Below are positions 33,082-42,600 of a DNA stretch of 64,000 nt, piece after piece. The stretch is taken from NCBI GenBank assembly GCA_001897745.1, contig MKUH01000006.1, forward strand, positions 62,001 through 126,000. Reading direction: 5' to 3'. The stretch's first letter is position 1; each line of letters starts with the position of its first letter. The notes beneath the pieces were generated by a model. That model made no database searches. It saw only the letters and a program-made list of their open reading frames with translations, and had not been told where the DNA came from. Both the position numbers and the translations under genes were made by a program. Origin of the DNA: Candidatus Accumulibacter sp. 66-26 (GTDB taxonomy: Bacteria > Pseudomonadota > Gammaproteobacteria > Burkholderiales > Rhodocyclaceae).

Positions 33082-33876
33082 ATGAAACGCCATCACATCC
33101 AAGTCAATAAGCACCCGAGCGCAAGCAAGCCGTCGCGGGGCGCGCTGCTTTTCGTGCATGGCGCCTATACGCATTCGTCCTACTGGGAGTTCAACTTCAT
33201 CCCCTTCTTCCAGGGCCACGGTTTCGACTGTTTTTCCGTCGATCTGTCGGGGCACGGGGCGAGCGCCGGCCGCGAGCGTCTGGACGAATTCGGCATCGAC
33301 GACTACGCGGACGACATCGCCCATGCGGTGAACGCCATCGGCCGGCCGGTGACCATCGTCGGGCACTCGATGGGCTGCCTGGCGACGCAGCGCTATCTTG
33401 AGAAAGGCCAGGCGCGCGCGGCGGTCTTCTTGGCGCCGGTGCCGAGCACGGGGACCGCCGGTAGCGCGATGCAGCTGGCGCTGCGCTATCCCCGGTATTT
33501 CGACGTCCTCGAAGAAGTCGTCAGCGGCGTCTTCTCCGAGGAAAACAACGACCTCATGGCGAAGATCTATTTTTCTCCCGACGCGACCGGCGACGACGTG
33601 CAGGAGTTCCTGCCGACGGTCGGCCCGGAATCCCGGCAGGCGGTGATGGAAATGGCGATGCTCGCGACCCGCCCGCGGGTCGGGCGCCAGAAATTGCCGG
33701 TGCTGGTCATCGGCGGGGAGGACGACGCGATCTTTCCGCCCTCCCATCTTTTCTTCACGGCGCTCCCCTGGCAGGCCGAGGTGATCCGCGTGCCGAACGC
33801 CGGCCACATGCTGCCGATCGATACCCACTGGCAGCGCGTCGCGACGCATATTCTGGAGTGGGTCGTTCGGGAGTGA
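33082..33876 (+). CDS. Alpha/beta hydrolase
   Basis: A 264-aa hydrolase. The oxyanion-hole motif is FVHGAYTHSSYWE, the nucleophile elbow GHSMG, the acidic residue probably in IGGEDDAIFP, and the catalytic His is in NAGHMLPID. No signal peptide is seen, so it is cytoplasmic. ATG 33082 is chosen because the family begins here and the upstream in-frame extension is low-complexity. The substrate is unknown; esterases and lipase-like enzymes share this layout. A terminator follows at 33972. Confidence 0.85.
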   Translation: MKRHHIQVNKHPSASKPSRGALLFVHGAYTHSSYWEFNFIPFFQGHGFDCFSVDLSGHGASAGRERLDEFGIDDYADDIAHAVNAIGRPVTIVGHSMGCLATQRYLEKGQARAAVFLAPVPSTGTAGSAMQLALRYPRYFDVLEEVVSGVFSEENNDLMAKIYFSPDATGDDVQEFLPTVGPESRQAVMEMAMLATRPRVGRQKLPVLVIGGEDDAIFPPSHLFFTALPWQAEVIRVPNAGHMLPIDTHWQRVATHILEWVVRE

Positions 33877-33971
33877 GGCGACGTGGCGGGGGCGGGAGTT
33901 TCCCGCCGGCGATCCGGCGGGAGAATCCCCTCCGAAATCCTGCGCGGCGATTGCTCCTGGCGTTTCCGGAT

Positions 33972-34009
33972 AAAGAATGCCCGATGAATTCCATCGGGCA
34001 TTCTTTTTG
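33972..34009. terminator. Bidirectional rho-independent terminator
   Basis: 15-bp perfect stem AAAGAATGCCCGATG/CATCGGGCATTCTTT with a 5-nt loop and T-run (A-run on the other side), between convergent genes 33082-33876 (+) and 34047-34262 (-). Confidence 0.85.
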
Positions 34010-34046
34010 CCGCCGGTCGGCGCGGCGGCCCGTCGCCGACGGGAAT

Positions 34047-34262
34047 TTATCGTCGCACGGGCGCGGCGTCCGGATCGTCCGGGCGCTCTTCGATGATCCA
34101 CCAGGCGTACATCAGGCTGGCGTCGGAAAACTCGCGCCCGCTTTCGGTGTCGCGCCACCATTCGAAGGAACGCGCGTCGGCGCCGACGAATTCCCAGACC
34201 TGCGTTTCGCCGGAGCACAGGCCGATCAGATAGCGTCGGCCGGGAATGGGGGTGGTGGTCAC
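34047..34262 (-). CDS. Small Trp-rich conserved-looking protein
   Basis: A 71-aa soluble protein (MTTTPIPGRRYLIGLCSGE...) rich in Trp and acidic residues (WEFVGADARSFEWWRD, MYAWWIIEERPDDPD). Codon use is GC3-rich like the surrounding core genes, and it ends in front of a bidirectional terminator, which supports a real gene. No named family recognised. Confidence 0.6.
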   Translation of the reverse strand: MTTTPIPGRRYLIGLCSGETQVWEFVGADARSFEWWRDTESGREFSDASLMYAWWIIEERPDDPDAAPVRR

Positions 34263-34382
34263 GGGGCCTCGTGAATGAATGCGCTTGCGCCGATTCTAGC
34301 GCGCCGTGCGCCAAAAGGTCGCGGGCGGGGCGTCTGCTATACTCCGGGCTCCCCGAAACGCCCGCCGATTCAAGGTCAGACC

Positions 34383-35015
34383 ATGAAATACCGGATCATT
34401 CCCGTCACTCCCTTCGAACAGAATTGCAGCCTGCTGTGGTGCGAGGAAACCGGCAAGGCGGCGGTTGTCGATCCCGGCGGCGATCTGTCGCGCATCCTGC
34501 GCGCGGTCGAGGAAAACGGCCTGACGCTCGAGAAGATCCTCGTCACGCACGGCCATATCGATCATGCCGGCGGGGTGGCCGAACTTGCCGAACGGCTGAC
34601 GCTGCCGATCGAGGGGCCGCAGCGCGAGGACCAGTTCTGGATCGACGGCATGCCGCAGCAGAGCAAGATGTTCGGCTTCCCCAACGTGCGTTCCTTCGTG
34701 CCGGATCGCTGGCTGGAGCAGGGCGACACGGTGCGCTTCGGCAACGTCGAAATGGATGTCCTGCATTGCCCGGGCCACACGCCGGGCCACCTCGTCTTCT
34801 TCCACGCGCCGAGCCGGCTGGCGATCGTCGGCGACGTGCTGTTCCAGGGCTCGATCGGCCGCACCGATTTCCCGAAGGGCGATTTCGATACGCTGATCGC
34901 GTCGATCCACGGCCGCCTCTGGCCGCTCGGCGACGACGTCGCCTTCATTCCCGGCCACGGGCCGATGTCGACGATCGGCCAGGAGCGGCGCAGCAATCCT
35001 TTCTGCGGCGACTGA
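34383..35015 (+). CDS. gloC: Metallo-beta-lactamase-fold hydrolase, GloC-like
   Basis: A 210-aa MBL-fold enzyme with the metal motif THGHIDHAGG (TH-x-H-x-DH), a later ligand His in CPGHTPGHLVF, Asp in AIVGDVLFQGSIGRTD, and His in IPGHGPMSTIGQER. This compact form matches type II glyoxalase GloC (YcbL) rather than the longer GloB. It hydrolyses S-lactoylglutathione to D-lactate and glutathione. ATG 34383 is preferred; the longer in-frame extension at 34275 lacks family features. Confidence 0.85.
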   Translation: MKYRIIPVTPFEQNCSLLWCEETGKAAVVDPGGDLSRILRAVEENGLTLEKILVTHGHIDHAGGVAELAERLTLPIEGPQREDQFWIDGMPQQSKMFGFPNVRSFVPDRWLEQGDTVRFGNVEMDVLHCPGHTPGHLVFFHAPSRLAIVGDVLFQGSIGRTDFPKGDFDTLIASIHGRLWPLGDDVAFIPGHGPMSTIGQERRSNPFCGD

Positions 35016-35084
35016 CGCCGGGCCGGGCGACGGCCGGATTTTCCGCCGGGGCGGGGCGCCTGCTGCCCGCCAGGGCAGGGCTGT

Positions 35085-37601
35085 TCAGGTGTTGGTGCGG
35101 GCGAACAGGGCGGCGAATTCGTCGGCCGGCAGCGGGCGGCTGAAGTAGTAGCCCTGGATCTCGTCGCATCCGGCGCCGCGCAGGAATTCCATCTGGGCCG
35201 CCGTCTCGACCCCCTCGGCGATGACCGACAGGCGCAGGTTCTTGGCCATGCTGATGATGGCGCGGGCGATTGCCGAGTCGTCGGCGTCGTTCGGAATGCC
35301 GCGCACGAAGGACTGGTCGATCTTCAGGTTGTCGATCGGGAAACGCTTCAGGTACGAGAGGCTGGAGTAGCCGGTGCCGAAGTCGTCGAGCGACATCAGG
35401 ATGCCGGCGTCGGCGAACTGGCTCATCATCTCGACCACCGATTCCACGTTGTGCATCAGCATGCTCTCGGTGATTTCGAGTTCGAGCGCTTCGCTCGGGA
35501 TGCCGTGGCGGGCGAGGATGGAGAGGACGGTCTGCGGCAGGGTGGTGCTGAACTGGCGCGCGGACAGGTTGACCGCCACGCGCACCGGCGGCAGCCCCTG
35601 CTCGATCCAGGCGCGGATCTGCCGGCAGGCGGCGTCGATCACCCAGGCGCCGATCGGGATGATGAGGCCGGTTTCCTCGGCGACCGGAATGAAGTCGGAC
35701 GGCGCGATCATGCCGCGCTCCGGGTGGTTCCAGCGCAGCAGCGCCTCGGCGCCGGTGATGCGGTTGCTGTCGAGGTCGAGCTGCGGCTGGTAGTGCAGCA
35801 GAAACTCGCCGCGTTCGAGCGCGCGGCGCAGGCCGCCTTCGAGCTTGAGCTGCTCGAAGGAGCGCAGATTCATTTCGTGCGAGTAGAAGAGGTGGGCGCT
35901 GCTGCCCAGCTTTTTGGCGCGGTACATCGCCACGTCGGCGTTCTTGAGCAGCGTTTCGGTGTCGCGCCCGTCGTCCGGGAAAATGCTGATGCCGATGCTC
36001 GCCGAGAGCATGACCTCATGCTTGTCGACGAAGAAGGGTTCGGCGATTGCGGCCAGCAGCTTCTGGGCGACGTGGCCGGCGTGTTCGCGGCGGCTGATGT
36101 CGAGCAGCGCGATGACGAATTCGTCGCCGCCCAAGCGGCAGACGACGTCCTCCTTGCGCAGCGACATCGACAGGCGGCGGCCGACCTCGCGCAGGACGTT
36201 GTCGGCCGGCGTGTGGCCGAAGGAATCGTTGATGTTCTTGAAGCGGTTGAGGTCGAGGAAGAGCACGGCGCCGTGGCTGTGGTTGCGGTGCGCCTCGCTG
36301 AGCGCGTGTTCGAGCAGGCTGTAGAAGAGCGGCCGGTTGGGCAGGCCGGTCAGTGGGTCGTAGTAGGCCAGCCGGTGGATCTGGCGCTCGGCTTCCTTGC
36401 GTTCGGTGATGTCCGAAAAGACGATGAAGTGGTGGCTCGGCCGCCCCTTGGCGTCCTGCACCGAGCTGATCGTCGCCCAGCCCGGAAAGGACTCGCCGTT
36501 GCGGCGCTGGAACTGCAGTTCGCCGCGCCACTGGCCGGTGCCTTCGATCTCGTCGCGGATTTCCGGGCGCGCCAGGGCGTCGACGCCCTGCGTGAAGAAG
36601 CCGTCGGGCGAACGTCCGCGCAGCTCGCTCTCGGTGAAGCCGGTGAGCGCGGCGACCGCGTTGTTGGCCGAGACGATTTTCCCGCCGGCGTCGGTCACCA
36701 GGATCGCTTCGCCGTTGTGTTCGAAGATGCGCGCGTGCAGGCGCAGGGTTTCCTCGGCGGCCAGCTGGCCGGAGATGTCGACTACGTAGCCGATCAGTCC
36801 GATGAAGTTGCCGAGTTCGTCGCGCGCGACGGAAAGCGAGACGCTGGCCCAGAAGACTTCGCCCGACTTCTTGCGCCGGCGCACGGTCATCTCGTGGCTG
36901 CCGTTCTCCAGGAAAGCGTTGAAGAAGGGGTCGTCGGCCTCGTCCTCGTCCCCGTCGGCGTAGAGCGCGAGGATGTGCTGGCCGACGATTTCCTGCGCGC
37001 TGTAGCCGAACAGCACGGCGGCGCCGTGGTTCCAGCCGGTGATGTAGCCGTCGGTGTCCATCGTGATCACCGAATCGCGGATCTGGTCGAGCATCTGCGT
37101 CTGCCGCCGCACCTCCGCCTCGCTCGCGCCGAGCGCGCTGACCCGCCGGTCGTGGGAAAGGCGCGCGTGCAGCATGCCGGCGAGCAGCGAGGCGAGGTCG
37201 GCGAAGCGCCGGACGGCGGCATGGTCGTAGGGCCGCTCGGGCGCGCCGACGCCGATGAAGCCGAGCACCTCTTCGCGGAAGACGAGCGGGAAGCCGAGCC
37301 GTTCGGGCGCGGCGCCGTCCGCTGGATGGCGCGCCAGCGTGCCGCTTGCCTCGGTCGCCGCGCGCAGCGGCGCCCATGCGGCCGGTACGCCCGAGAGGGC
37401 GGTGCCGGCGAGCGCGAAGCAGCCTTCGCGGCTGTTCAGCGCGCTGCGGAAAAGCGCCGCGATGGCCTCGGCCGAAATCGGACCGTCGCGATAGAGGGTC
37501 GCGTAGTAGAGCTGTCCGGCCAGTTCGAAGTCGGACGCTCCGGACGCTCCGGCGTCGTATCCGGGACTGAGGGCAGCACTGGGCTCGGGGGCCATATCCA
37601 T
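35085..37601 (-). CDS. GAF-PAS-PAS-GGDEF-EAL cyclic-di-GMP enzyme
   Basis: An 838-aa signalling protein with a GAF-like N-terminus (about 25-165) and two PAS domains (about 178-290 and 298-410; the second ends in FSDITERKEAERQ). The GGDEF domain (about 415-580) has the intact active site RLGGDEFVIAL. The EAL domain (about 595-835) has GAEALLRWNHPE, VNLSARQF, DDFGTGYSS, KIDQSFV and EGVET all present. It could therefore both make and degrade c-di-GMP. No membrane helices, so it is cytoplasmic. ATG 37601 is chosen. It lies 29 nt after the HDOD gene and is likely co-transcribed. Confidence 0.9.
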   Translation of the reverse strand: MDMAPEPSAALSPGYDAGASGASDFELAGQLYYATLYRDGPISAEAIAALFRSALNSREGCFALAGTALSGVPAAWAPLRAATEASGTLARHPADGAAPERLGFPLVFREEVLGFIGVGAPERPYDHAAVRRFADLASLLAGMLHARLSHDRRVSALGASEAEVRRQTQMLDQIRDSVITMDTDGYITGWNHGAAVLFGYSAQEIVGQHILALYADGDEDEADDPFFNAFLENGSHEMTVRRRKKSGEVFWASVSLSVARDELGNFIGLIGYVVDISGQLAAEETLRLHARIFEHNGEAILVTDAGGKIVSANNAVAALTGFTESELRGRSPDGFFTQGVDALARPEIRDEIEGTGQWRGELQFQRRNGESFPGWATISSVQDAKGRPSHHFIVFSDITERKEAERQIHRLAYYDPLTGLPNRPLFYSLLEHALSEAHRNHSHGAVLFLDLNRFKNINDSFGHTPADNVLREVGRRLSMSLRKEDVVCRLGGDEFVIALLDISRREHAGHVAQKLLAAIAEPFFVDKHEVMLSASIGISIFPDDGRDTETLLKNADVAMYRAKKLGSSAHLFYSHEMNLRSFEQLKLEGGLRRALERGEFLLHYQPQLDLDSNRITGAEALLRWNHPERGMIAPSDFIPVAEETGLIIPIGAWVIDAACRQIRAWIEQGLPPVRVAVNLSARQFSTTLPQTVLSILARHGIPSEALELEITESMLMHNVESVVEMMSQFADAGILMSLDDFGTGYSSLSYLKRFPIDNLKIDQSFVRGIPNDADDSAIARAIISMAKNLRLSVIAEGVETAAQMEFLRGAGCDEIQGYYFSRPLPADEFAALFARTNT

Positions 37602-37630
37602 GTCCGCTATCGTTCTATCGTTCGTCGGGT

Positions 37631-38833
37631 CTAGTCGAGGTTGATCCTGCTGGCCCAGAAGAGGGCTGTGACCTGCGCCGCGGCATGGCTGGCCGGCGCG
37701 ATGCCGTGCGCGGCGAGAATCGTCGCCGCCCGGGCGTGCTCTCCCGCCTCGCCGGCCTGCACCGCCGCGAGCAGTTCGCCGAGGACGCCGCGACGTTCGC
37801 CGAGCGCCGCGGTGATCGCGTCCTGCAGCGGCAGCGCGCCGAGAATGTCGCGCATCGGCAGCTTGAGCAGCACGTCGAGCAGCGAAAAGATGCCGATCAT
37901 GAAGGCCGCGTCGCCGAGTTCCGGGATGTCCGGGGGGGCGGCGAGGGCGCCGCAGAGCAGCTCCATCTGGCGGCCGCGCGCGGCGGCGAGCTGCATCAAC
38001 GGATTGGGTTCGTTGCTCAGGCCGAACTGGTTGGCGTAGATCAGGAGCTGCAGCCAGCGCTGCAGCTGGCGCCGGCCGAGGATGGCGATGGCCTGGTTGA
38101 AGCTGCTGATCTGCGTCATGCCGCCGATCGCGACCGAGTTGACGAGGCGCAGCAGGTTGTACGACAGCTTGGGTTCTTCGCGGAAGACTTCCTCGATCGC
38201 CCGCGTCTCGGCGTCCTGCACGACCAGGCTGAGCAGCTTGAGCATCTTGACGCGCGCGGCGTCCGGGTCCGGCGCGCGCTCGGCGTCGGGCGCCGTCAGG
38301 AAGGTGCTGTCGCACAGCACGAAGCGCTTGCCGGCGAGCCAGTCGAACAGTTCCGGCGAGGCGACGCCGGTGGCGATCCGGCGCAGTTCCACCCGGTCGC
38401 AGTAGATCAGTTCGAGGGCCGGCAGTTCATGGCGCGAGAACGACGCGTCCAGCAGCAAGTGGTCGAAGGCGGTCAGCGGGGCGCGGCGGATCGCGTCGGC
38501 GCGGTCGACGCGCAGGGCGAAGTGGTAGCCCCGCTTGCGCAGCGCAGCGCATTCGGCGAGCGCCGCCGGGGCGTCGAGGGTGTGCTCGGGAAGGACGAAA
38601 ACCGCTTGGTCGCTTCCGAATTTCTGAATAAACTCGCCCTGCACCAGCCATTCCGGCGCGATCGGCAGCAAGAGCGGTATCCTGTCGGCGAGCGGCGCAG
38701 CGCCGGACTCGGTAAAGCAATCGATGAACTCGCCGGCCGTAATGCGGTCCATGGCGTCGGTCTGCCAATGCAGGGCCGACCAGGATCGCTCCGGTCCGAG
38801 CATCGGATGAAAGAAAAAATAAGGTGCGGGCAT
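37631..38833 (-). CDS. EAL-derived/HDOD signalling protein
   Basis: A 400-aa YuxH-like protein. The N-terminal ~190 residues are a degenerate EAL-type fold without the EAL motif (APYFFFHPMLGPERSWSALHW, LPEHTLDAPAALAECAALRKRGYHFALRVD). The C-terminal ~200 residues are HDOD (LLSLVVQDAETRAIEEVFREEPKLSYNLLRLVNSVAIGG, SSFNQAIAILGRRQLQRWLQLLIYAN). It is likely a non-catalytic adaptor. Start ATG 38833 has AGGA upstream. First gene of a two-gene unit with the GGDEF-EAL protein, divergent from tupA. Confidence 0.85.
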   Translation of the reverse strand: MPAPYFFFHPMLGPERSWSALHWQTDAMDRITAGEFIDCFTESGAAPLADRIPLLLPIAPEWLVQGEFIQKFGSDQAVFVLPEHTLDAPAALAECAALRKRGYHFALRVDRADAIRRAPLTAFDHLLLDASFSRHELPALELIYCDRVELRRIATGVASPELFDWLAGKRFVLCDSTFLTAPDAERAPDPDAARVKMLKLLSLVVQDAETRAIEEVFREEPKLSYNLLRLVNSVAIGGMTQISSFNQAIAILGRRQLQRWLQLLIYANQFGLSNEPNPLMQLAAARGRQMELLCGALAAPPDIPELGDAAFMIGIFSLLDVLLKLPMRDILGALPLQDAITAALGERRGVLGELLAAVQAGEAGEHARAATILAAHGIAPASHAAAQVTALFWASRINLD

Positions 38834-38980
38834 TTCCTGTTCTTGGTTTCTGCAGCTTTCGCGCGGCGCGGCGGATTGCCCGGAGGCGCCCGTGAGCGAG
38901 GCTGGATATGCTTGCCAGGGCAGATAGTAATGCGGCGACGCCCTAAAATTCAAACGACACTCACGAGAAGGAGTAACGAC

Positions 38981-39805
38981 ATGTTGAAGGCAGCCTTTAG
39001 CCGGTTCGGCGCTTATGCGCTTATGTCCTTGTTCCTCGGCGCCATTTCGCTTTCGGCCAACGCCCGCGACCTGCGCCTGGCGACGACGACGAGCACCGAG
39101 AACTCCGGCCTGCTGCGCGTCATCCTGCCGATCTTCGAAGCCAAGCAGGGGATCAAGGTGCATGTCGTCTCGGTCGGCACCGGCAAGGCGCTCAAGCTTG
39201 GCGAGAACGGCGACGTGGACGTCGTGCTGGTGCATGCGCGCGAGGCCGAGGACGCCTTCGTCGCGGCCGGCCACGGCGTGAACCGGCGCGACGTGATGTA
39301 CAACGACTTCATCCTGGTCGGCCCGCCGAGCGATCCGGCCGGCATCCGCGGCGGCAAGGACGTGCTCGAGGCCTTCCGCCGGCTGGCGGCGGGCAAGGCG
39401 CGCTTCATCTCGCGCGGCGACGATTCGGGCACCGACAAGATGGAGCAGAGCTACTGGAAGCAGATCGGCGTCACGCCCAAGGGCACGCCCTGGCATGTCT
39501 CGGCCGGGCTCGGCATGGGCGAGGTGCTGACGATGGCCGGCGAGATGCAGGGCTACACGCTGTCCGACCGCGCCACCTACGCCGCCTACAAGGCGAAGAC
39601 CGGGCTGGAAATCTCGATGCAGGGCGATCCGCGCATGTTCAATCCCTACGGCATCATGGCCGTCAATCCGAAGAAGTATCCGGACATCAACTTCGCCGGC
39701 GCGATGGCGCTGATCGAGTGGATGACCGGCGCCGAGGGACGCGCGGCGATCAGCGCCTTCAAGCCGAGCGGTGAACAGCTCTTCTTCATCACGCCGGCGA
39801 AGTAA
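38981..39805 (+). CDS. tupA: Tungstate ABC transporter substrate-binding protein
   Basis: A 274-aa periplasmic binding protein with a signal peptide (ending SANARD). The diagnostic anion-binding motif TTTSTENSGLL is present, with VSVGTGKALKLGENGDVDVVLVHAR and SRGDDSGTDKMEQ as in TupA. It captures tungstate with high selectivity for delivery to the permease. Ribosome site GAAGGAG lies 7 nt before the ATG. First gene of a five-gene operon tupABC-response regulator-kinase. Tungstate use would suit a tungsten enzyme elsewhere in the genome, which cannot be seen here. Confidence 0.88.
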   Translation: MLKAAFSRFGAYALMSLFLGAISLSANARDLRLATTTSTENSGLLRVILPIFEAKQGIKVHVVSVGTGKALKLGENGDVDVVLVHAREAEDAFVAAGHGVNRRDVMYNDFILVGPPSDPAGIRGGKDVLEAFRRLAAGKARFISRGDDSGTDKMEQSYWKQIGVTPKGTPWHVSAGLGMGEVLTMAGEMQGYTLSDRATYAAYKAKTGLEISMQGDPRMFNPYGIMAVNPKKYPDINFAGAMALIEWMTGAEGRAAISAFKPSGEQLFFITPAK

Positions 39806-39817
39806 GGCAAACCCGGC

Positions 39818-40510
39818 TTGGAATTGCTCGAAACCACCCGGCAGGCGCTGCTTCTGCTGTTTTCCGCCGATGCCGAGCTGTGGGGCATCGTCGGCGTTTC
39901 GCTTTCCGTCTCGCTGATCGCCATGGCCGTCGCGCTGCCGGTCGGCGTCGGCATGGGCTACCTGCTCGCCAGCGTCGAGTTTCCCGGCCGGCGGCCGCTG
40001 ATCGTGCTGATCCAGGGGCTGCTCGCTTCGCCGACCGTCGTCGTCGGCCTGCTGCTCTATCTGCTGCTCTCGCGGCAGGGCGCGTTCGGCCAGCTGCAGC
40101 TGCTATTCACGCAAACGGCGATGATCGTCGGGCAGGTGCTCATCGCGCTGCCGGTGCTCATCGCCTTTTCGCTCTCCGCGCTGCAGTCGGCCGATCCGCG
40201 GGCGCGCGAAACGGCGCTCGCGCTCGGCGCCTCCGGGCCGCGCGTGGCGTGGACCATGCTCGTCGAAGTGCGCTTCGCGCTCATGGCGGCGGTGTGCAGC
40301 GCCTTCGGGCGCGTCGTTTCCGAAGTCGGCTGCTCGCTGATGGTCGGCGGCAACATCGCCGGCGTGACGCGCAACATTCCGACCGCCATCGCGCTCGAAA
40401 CGAGCAAGGGCGAATTCGCGCAAGGCGTCGCGCTCGGCATCGTCCTGCTCGTCGTCGCGCTCGGCGTCAACTCGGCATTCGCCTTTTTCCAGGGAGGCGC
40501 GCAGCGATGA
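39818..40510 (+). CDS. tupB: Tungstate ABC transporter permease
   Basis: A 230-aa inner-membrane permease with five to six helices and the typical cytoplasmic EAA loop (ARETALALGASGPRVAWTMLVE) that docks the ATPase. TTG at 39818 is used because no ATG is available in the start region; it lies 12 nt after tupA. Its stop overlaps the tupC start (ATGA). Confidence 0.87.
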   Translation: MELLETTRQALLLLFSADAELWGIVGVSLSVSLIAMAVALPVGVGMGYLLASVEFPGRRPLIVLIQGLLASPTVVVGLLLYLLLSRQGAFGQLQLLFTQTAMIVGQVLIALPVLIAFSLSALQSADPRARETALALGASGPRVAWTMLVEVRFALMAAVCSAFGRVVSEVGCSLMVGGNIAGVTRNIPTAIALETSKGEFAQGVALGIVLLVVALGVNSAFAFFQGGAQR

Positions 40511-41167
40511 CTCTGCTGTCGGTCGCGGGGCTGGAAAAGTCCTTCGGCGAGCGCCGCCTGTTCGCCATCGATGAACTGGCGCTGGCTGCCGGCGAAAGCT
40601 ATGCGCTGACCGGCGAGAACGGCGCCGGCAAGTCGACGCTGCTGCGCATCCTCGCCGGCATCGACCAGCCGGAGCGCGGCAGCGGCCAGTACGCCGACCG
40701 CGCCTTCGGCTGGCAACCGTATCCGGACTGGCTGCGGCACGAAGTGATCTATGTGCACCAGCAGCCGTATCTCTTTCACACCGGCGTGCTCGATAATATC
40801 GCCTACGGCCTGCGCGCCCGCGGCATCGAGCGCGCCGAGCGCGAGCGGCGGGTCGCCGCCGCCGTCGCCTGGGCGCGCCTCGAACACCTGCTCGACACGC
40901 CGCCGCAGAAGCTGTCGGGCGGCGAGAAGCAGCGCGTCGCGCTGGCCCGCGCCTGGGTGCTCAAGCCGCGGGTGCTGCTGCTCGACGAGCCGACGGCCAA
41001 CCTCGACGCCGAATCGCGCCAGCAGACGCTGGCGCTGGTGCGCGAGTTCTGCGGGCCGCGCACGGCCGCCGTGATCGCCTGCCACGACCGCGACGTGATC
41101 GAGCTGCCGCACATGCGCCGCCTGCATCTTGCCGGCGGCGGGATCGAAGTTTGCATGGAGAATTGCA

Positions 41168-41178
<11 letters not shown>
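40507..41178 (+). CDS. tupC: Tungstate ABC transporter ATP-binding protein
   Basis: A 223-aa ABC ATPase with Walker A TGENGAGKSTLL, Q-loop HQQPYLF, signature LSGGEKQRVALARAW, Walker B VLLLDEPTANLD and switch His in IACHDRD. It is coupled to TupB by overlapping genes. Its last codons overlap the response-regulator start by 11 nt, so transport and signalling genes form one transcript. Confidence 0.9.
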
Positions 41179-42592
<1,414 letters not shown>

Positions 42593-42600
42593 TCCGCGCC

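Noticed and set aside
32839-34314. 491-aa minus-strand frame opposite the alpha/beta hydrolase
   Set aside because: Arg/Pro-rich antisense translation without domains, and it crosses a bidirectional terminator.
35451-37634. Very long + strand open frame opposite the GGDEF-EAL gene
   Set aside because: It is the complement of a gene with all GGDEF and EAL motifs; long antisense frames are expected in GC3-rich DNA and this one has no domain.
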